The notes under the pieces: model-generated
What the model saw: the letters and a program-made list of their open reading frames with translations, nothing else
What the model was told of the DNA's origin: nothing
Database searches by the model: none
Part shown: one piece after another, positions 60,705 through 64,000 of the stretch
Layout: each line of letters begins with the position of its first letter
Position numbering within the stretch: the first letter of the stretch is position 1
Position numbers and translations under genes: made by a program
NCBI GenBank assembly: GCA_963850345.1
Contig: CAWKKW010000009.1
Coordinates: 372,001 to 436,000 of the forward strand
Source: CAWKKW01 sp963850345
GTDB taxonomy: Bacteria > Acidobacteriota > Terriglobia > Terriglobales > Acidobacteriaceae
Reading direction: 5' to 3'
Length of the DNA stretch: 64,000 bases

Positions 60705-60788
60705 GCTATCGTCGATGTTAGATGGGTGTTGCCGACCGGCAGGACCACCGCCGGGCATAAATTCGAATTAACCTTTCAATAATTCTTG

Positions 60789-62336
60789 ATGGCAGTCGTA
60801 AACCGCGGCAGCAAATCGGCACCTCGAATTCGGACCCTGCTCTGGGTCGCCACCGTATCCGTCGTCGGGTTACAAACTCTTCTTCTGCTTGCGCATGTGC
60901 AGTCTGTGGCGGCATCCCGCGTTTGTACCGCCGCTGTTCCGTTACTGGCGGCTCTTTGCTGTCTCTGGCGCAGCCGGCATATACCATCCATGGAACGGAT
61001 CGCATGGTGGTGGATCAGCGCTGCATTGGCTATGTGGTCCGTCGCGCAGGTTTCTGAATTCTTTCTCACGTCCTCAGCTGCGGCCAGCAATCTGGTGATG
61101 GATGGCTCCGATTTCCTTTATCTGACCGCCGCCTTTCCTCTGTTGTTATCCATTTCTGCGACCAGCGAAATCGGCTCGATCCGCGGCATTGTCTATCTGA
61201 ACCTGTTTCAGGCGGCCATGGCCTCTGTGCTGGTGTACGTTCGGTTGTTCTATACGCCGGCGTCGCCTCACGATGCGAACTCGGTGATGCTGCGGATCTA
61301 TGCGTTCTACTGCGTGCTGCTGGCCATCGCGGCGACCCTGCGCCTGGTCACATGGTCCACGGCCGAGGAGCGGCGGCGCATTCGCATTCTATGTGCCACA
61401 GTATGGCTCTACCTCTGCGTCGAACTTCCGCTGGACTACGCGACCAAGCGATGGAATCTGCAGCGCGGTACCCTGCTCGATCTTTTGTGGAGCATGCCCT
61501 TTCTATATGCGGCCTGGCAGGTGCTTCACTTACCGCTGGATTCCGACATCACTCTACTGCCGCGCCGGTTCAGCGGCCGTCGAGGTCTGTGGTTGCAGAG
61601 CCTGTGTCCGCTGCTGATTACCGCCGGAGTTTTTGTGCTGGCGGCATCCATCCTCAGCGCACATTCTCAGATCGCGGTTGCATCGATGCTTTTGTTGCTG
61701 GTGGTGCAAGCGCTTCAGTCGAGCACGATTCAGCTCAACTATTTCAGCGGCCAACGCGCACTGCTTGCACAGGAACAGGATCTAAAGCAAGCGAATGCCG
61801 CACTGGAACAGCTCTCGTACCTCGATGGGTTGACCGGTATCTCTAACCGGCGACACTTTACCTCCGTCTTCGAAGAGGAATGGGAGCGAGCCGCGCGGCG
61901 TCATTCCAATCTCGCAATTCTCATGATCGATGTAGATTTCTTCAAAGGCGTCAATGATCTGCACGGTCACACTTACGGAGACGAATGCCTGGTTCGGATT
62001 GCGCAGACGTTGAAGGACGCACTCCGGCGTGGGAACGACCTGTTGGCCAGGTATGGAGGGGAAGAGTTCATTCTGCTCCTGCCCGACACCAATATCTCCG
62101 CCGCGCTCTCCATCGCCGAACGCCTGAAACTGGCTACCGATCTCGCCGGCATTGTCAACGACGCGTCTCCCTTTGACCGTCGGCTCACGATCAGTATTGG
62201 TGTCAGCGCACTGCAGCCCGTACAAGGAGTGCCTTTAACTTCGCTGATTGAACTCGCCGATCACGCTCTTTACAGGGCGAAGCGCAGCGGCAGAAACCAG
62301 ATCTGCACCTCAGAATTTCAAGTGGATCTGGTTTGA
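60789..62336 (+). CDS. Membrane-anchored diguanylate cyclase (GGDEF domain)
   Basis: A 515-residue protein with about ten TM helices over residues 15-310, of no recognised sensor family, followed by a short coiled coil (LAQEQDLKQANAALEQL) and a GGDEF domain. The active-site motif is RYGGEEF, a functional variant. An inhibitory I-site RGND lies five residues before it, so product inhibition is expected. The enzyme makes c-di-GMP from two GTP. The ATG at 60789 lacks a clear ribosome-binding site; a TTG precedes it directly. The signal sensed by the membrane part is unknown. Confidence 0.92.
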   Translation: MAVVNRGSKSAPRIRTLLWVATVSVVGLQTLLLLAHVQSVAASRVCTAAVPLLAALCCLWRSRHIPSMERIAWWWISAALAMWSVAQVSEFFLTSSAAASNLVMDGSDFLYLTAAFPLLLSISATSEIGSIRGIVYLNLFQAAMASVLVYVRLFYTPASPHDANSVMLRIYAFYCVLLAIAATLRLVTWSTAEERRRIRILCATVWLYLCVELPLDYATKRWNLQRGTLLDLLWSMPFLYAAWQVLHLPLDSDITLLPRRFSGRRGLWLQSLCPLLITAGVFVLAASILSAHSQIAVASMLLLLVVQALQSSTIQLNYFSGQRALLAQEQDLKQANAALEQLSYLDGLTGISNRRHFTSVFEEEWERAARRHSNLAILMIDVDFFKGVNDLHGHTYGDECLVRIAQTLKDALRRGNDLLARYGGEEFILLLPDTNISAALSIAERLKLATDLAGIVNDASPFDRRLTISIGVSALQPVQGVPLTSLIELADHALYRAKRSGRNQICTSEFQVDLV

Positions 62337-62350
62337 AAGAATCCACTCTC

Positions 62351-63109
62351 TTACTGCGGATTAGACGGTTCGTTTTGCTGTGGCGGCGGAGCCTGGTCGG
62401 GCTTAGGCGGGGGCTGCAATTGAAATTGGTCCCGCACCATCACGAATCCCTGGCTGGGTATATCCACCTCCATGACTTCGCCTTTGCCATCGCCGTAAAC
62501 TTCGCTCGAAACCGAGCCGATGGTCAGCGTGCGGTGATGGACTCTGATGGACGCGCCGTTCCAGGTACCCTGCAGCGTTCCTTTGTCCTCGAGGTTCACG
62601 TTCATGAGCAGGCCGGTTTGTTTTGGAATGAGGGCCCAAGCCTGCACGCCGGAGGTCTGCTCGATAAGGTGCTGCAGCACTTCGTAGCTCGATGGATCGA
62701 AGTCAGGGAAGAAGATGGTCTGCGGATGGCGCTCCAGAGAGTTCTTGTAGGATTGACCGTCGGCGGAGATATCGATCGCGAACTTGTTGCCGTCAGGATG
62801 AACGGCAAAGGTGACTGCCGATCCGTTGATGGTGCCGCTAAGGTTCTCGTCCGCGAGTTCCATCGCTGGATCGAGATTTTCGGTCTTCGAAAATGCGTAG
62901 TTCAGGTTCTGCATCTTCAAATTGCCATGGGAACTAATGCGGTATCCCTGGTTATTCTGGAGAATTTCGAAGCTGCAGGTACCTACGGACTGTTCACCCT
63001 GATGAATGGTGAAATGAGCCGAACCCGGCTGCAGGCCTTGACTCTGAGCGAAAGACACCGAGGCAAGCAAAAGAGCAGACGTCATAATCGTTCTGTGAAT
63101 CTTCTTCAT
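62351..63109 (-). CDS. Secreted protein of unknown function with proline-rich tail
   Basis: A 252-residue exported protein with a signal peptide (MTSALLLASVSFAQSQG). It has a beta-rich body (HFTIHQGEQSVGTCSFEIL, YRISSHGNLKMQNLNYAF) and a proline/glutamine-rich end (QLQPPPKPDQAPPPQQ). The 'xxGxxVGxxxFxI' opening resembles the DUF6134-like family of periplasmic proteins, a weak similarity. It is convergent with the diguanylate cyclase (14-base gap) and lies downstream of the superoxide dismutase behind a terminator, so it has its own promoter in 63110-63163. Confidence 0.65.
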   Translation of the reverse strand: MKKIHRTIMTSALLLASVSFAQSQGLQPGSAHFTIHQGEQSVGTCSFEILQNNQGYRISSHGNLKMQNLNYAFSKTENLDPAMELADENLSGTINGSAVTFAVHPDGNKFAIDISADGQSYKNSLERHPQTIFFPDFDPSSYEVLQHLIEQTSGVQAWALIPKQTGLLMNVNLEDKGTLQGTWNGASIRVHHRTLTIGSVSSEVYGDGKGEVMEVDIPSQGFVMVRDQFQLQPPPKPDQAPPPQQNEPSNPQ

Positions 63110-63163
63110 ATCTGAAGATTAAGACGCGAAAACGGGAAAATAGACGCGCTCCGCTTGCGGACA

Positions 63164-63200
63164 AAACGAAAGCCTCAGTCGTGGGACCGAGGCTTCGTTT
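63164..63200 (-). terminator. Rho-independent terminator of the superoxide dismutase gene
   Basis: On the minus strand arms at 63200-63185 and 63180-63165 pair over about 15 bp with one bulged base and one mismatch, and a T-rich GTTTTG follows. It begins 14 bases after the dismutase stop. Confidence 0.8.
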
Positions 63201-63213
63201 GCGAAAAACAGGT

Positions 63214-63825
63214 CTACTTCTTCGCCAGCTCAAACCGCTGGTTGACTTCATCCCAGTTCACGGTGTTCCACCAGGCGGCAAGGTACTCCGGGCGCCGGTT
63301 CTGGTATTTGAGGTAGTAGGCATGCTCCCAAACATCGTTGCCGAGAATGGGGTACTTGCCCTGCGAAATCGGATTGTCCTGGTTGGGCGTGGTCACGATC
63401 TTCAGTTTCCCGCCGTCGTATACCAGCCAACCCCAGCCGGAGCCAAACTGCTTGGCGGTGGTTTCGTTGAACTGCTTCTTGAAATCTTCAAAGCTGCCGA
63501 AGTCGTTCTTGATCTGTTCGCCGATAGCTCCGGTCGGCTCACCGCCGCCATTAGGCTTCATGAGCTTCCAAAACATGCTGTGATTGACATGGCCGCCACC
63601 GTTGTTGCGAACGACTCCTCGAACATCTTCAGGAACTTTGTCGAGGTTCTTCAGCAGGTCTTCCGCCGAATGTTTCGCAAGGTCGGGATGCTTTTCAACC
63701 GCGCCATTCAGATTGGTGACGTAGGTGGCGTGGTGCTTGTCGTGATGCAGTTTCATGGTTGCTTCGTCGATGTGTGGCTCGAGAGCCGCGTAATCGTAGG
63801 GAAGGGGTGGTAGTTCGTGAGCCAA
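63214..63825 (-). CDS. sodA: Superoxide dismutase, Mn-type
   Basis: A 203-residue Fe/Mn-family dismutase converting superoxide to oxygen and peroxide. Metal ligands are H27 (KLHHDKHH), H82 (HVNHSMFW), D164 and H168 (NDVWEHAYY). The GGGHVNH segment and Q149 in TPNQD favour manganese. The start is TTG at 63825, 6 bases after AGGAGG. An open frame extends 52 codons further but is not family-like, and the TTG gives the exact family N-terminus (AHELPPLPY). It is probably cytoplasmic, as no signal peptide is present. The remaining 175 bases to the window end hold no recognisable gene. Confidence 0.95.
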   Translation of the reverse strand: MAHELPPLPYDYAALEPHIDEATMKLHHDKHHATYVTNLNGAVEKHPDLAKHSAEDLLKNLDKVPEDVRGVVRNNGGGHVNHSMFWKLMKPNGGGEPTGAIGEQIKNDFGSFEDFKKQFNETTAKQFGSGWGWLVYDGGKLKIVTTPNQDNPISQGKYPILGNDVWEHAYYLKYQNRRPEYLAAWWNTVNWDEVNQRFELAKK

Positions 63826-64000
63826 AACATTCCTCCTGACGTGCAAGCCCGAAAAGGCCGGGCGGTGGGAACTCCGAAGATGTTCGTGGGAGCGGGCCGC
63901 TACCGGGCCGGCACTCCGAACTGCGCTCTTGATCATAATGGATGCGGACCGACCCTGCCCGGGTGCGGCCTTTGCCACCAATGCAAGGCAAAGATCGGCC

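Noticed and set aside
63826..63981. 52-codon N-terminal extension of superoxide dismutase
   Set aside because: AGGAGG precedes the TTG at 63825, and that start gives the normal family N-terminus. The extension is Arg/Ser-rich and unlike a targeting signal.
63826..64000. Possible structured RNA at the window end
   Set aside because: GC-rich inverted segments exist (for example GCCCG/CGGGC), but no T-run or known RNA fold could be recognised.

Overview
The window looks like a chromosomal segment of an Acidobacteriota (Terriglobia-like) soil bacterium. This rests on high GC, many GTG/TTG starts, the repertoire of secreted proteins of unknown family, a homogentisate branch of tyrosine catabolism, a CHASE2/FecR signalling trio and giant multihaem c-type cytochromes. 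The taxonomic call is inference; no database search was possible.

The left third (1905-18449) is the most unusual part. It is a co-oriented minus-strand locus. In transcription order it encodes a sigma54-dependent response regulator, a CHASE2 sensor kinase and a FecR-domain secreted protein (4-bp overlaps), then a 23-haem cytochrome c, then an apparent operon. That operon holds a 58-CxxCH cytochrome built from about 16 tandem 73-residue tri-haem units, an outer-membrane beta-barrel, a secreted protein, a multi-His membrane cytochrome b-like protein, a tiny membrane-anchored zinc ribbon and a membrane-anchored FAD/4Fe-4S oxidoreductase. I read two sigma54 (-24/-12) promoters by eye, one upstream of each cytochrome gene. 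Together they suggest a regulated electron conduit from cytoplasmic NAD(P)H or quinol, across the periplasm, to the outer membrane. Left of it lie the 3' end of a probable GH38 glycosidase and a sugar-porter MFS gene.

Region 18.6-31.4 kb holds housekeeping and catabolic genes: phosphohexomutase, SGNH hydrolase, YkgJ-type cysteine-cluster protein, M13 peptidase, class III sirtuin, hmgA and fahA, and a LacI regulator. Region 31.7-35.3 kb is a four-gene oxidoreductase/carboxymuconolactone-decarboxylase operon divergent from a LysR regulator. Region 35.4-39.7 kb carries a PhyH oxygenase, a UvrA2-like ABC protein and a DUF1003 protein. A frameshifted tyrosine-recombinase remnant abuts tRNA-Val(GAC) at 40.4 kb and marks an old integration site.

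Region 41.7-47.9 kb is a complete isc operon (iscR-iscS-iscU-iscA-hscB-hscA-fdx-iscX) with a recognisable promoter and overlapping inverted repeat. The right third (47.9-64 kb) is ordinary core genome: YraN, HAD phosphatase, dienelactone hydrolase, nitroreductase, class III aminotransferase, DMT exporter, metallophosphoesterase, quinone oxidoreductase, cysS, tsaD, CCA-adding enzyme, a membrane diguanylate cyclase and a Mn-type superoxide dismutase.
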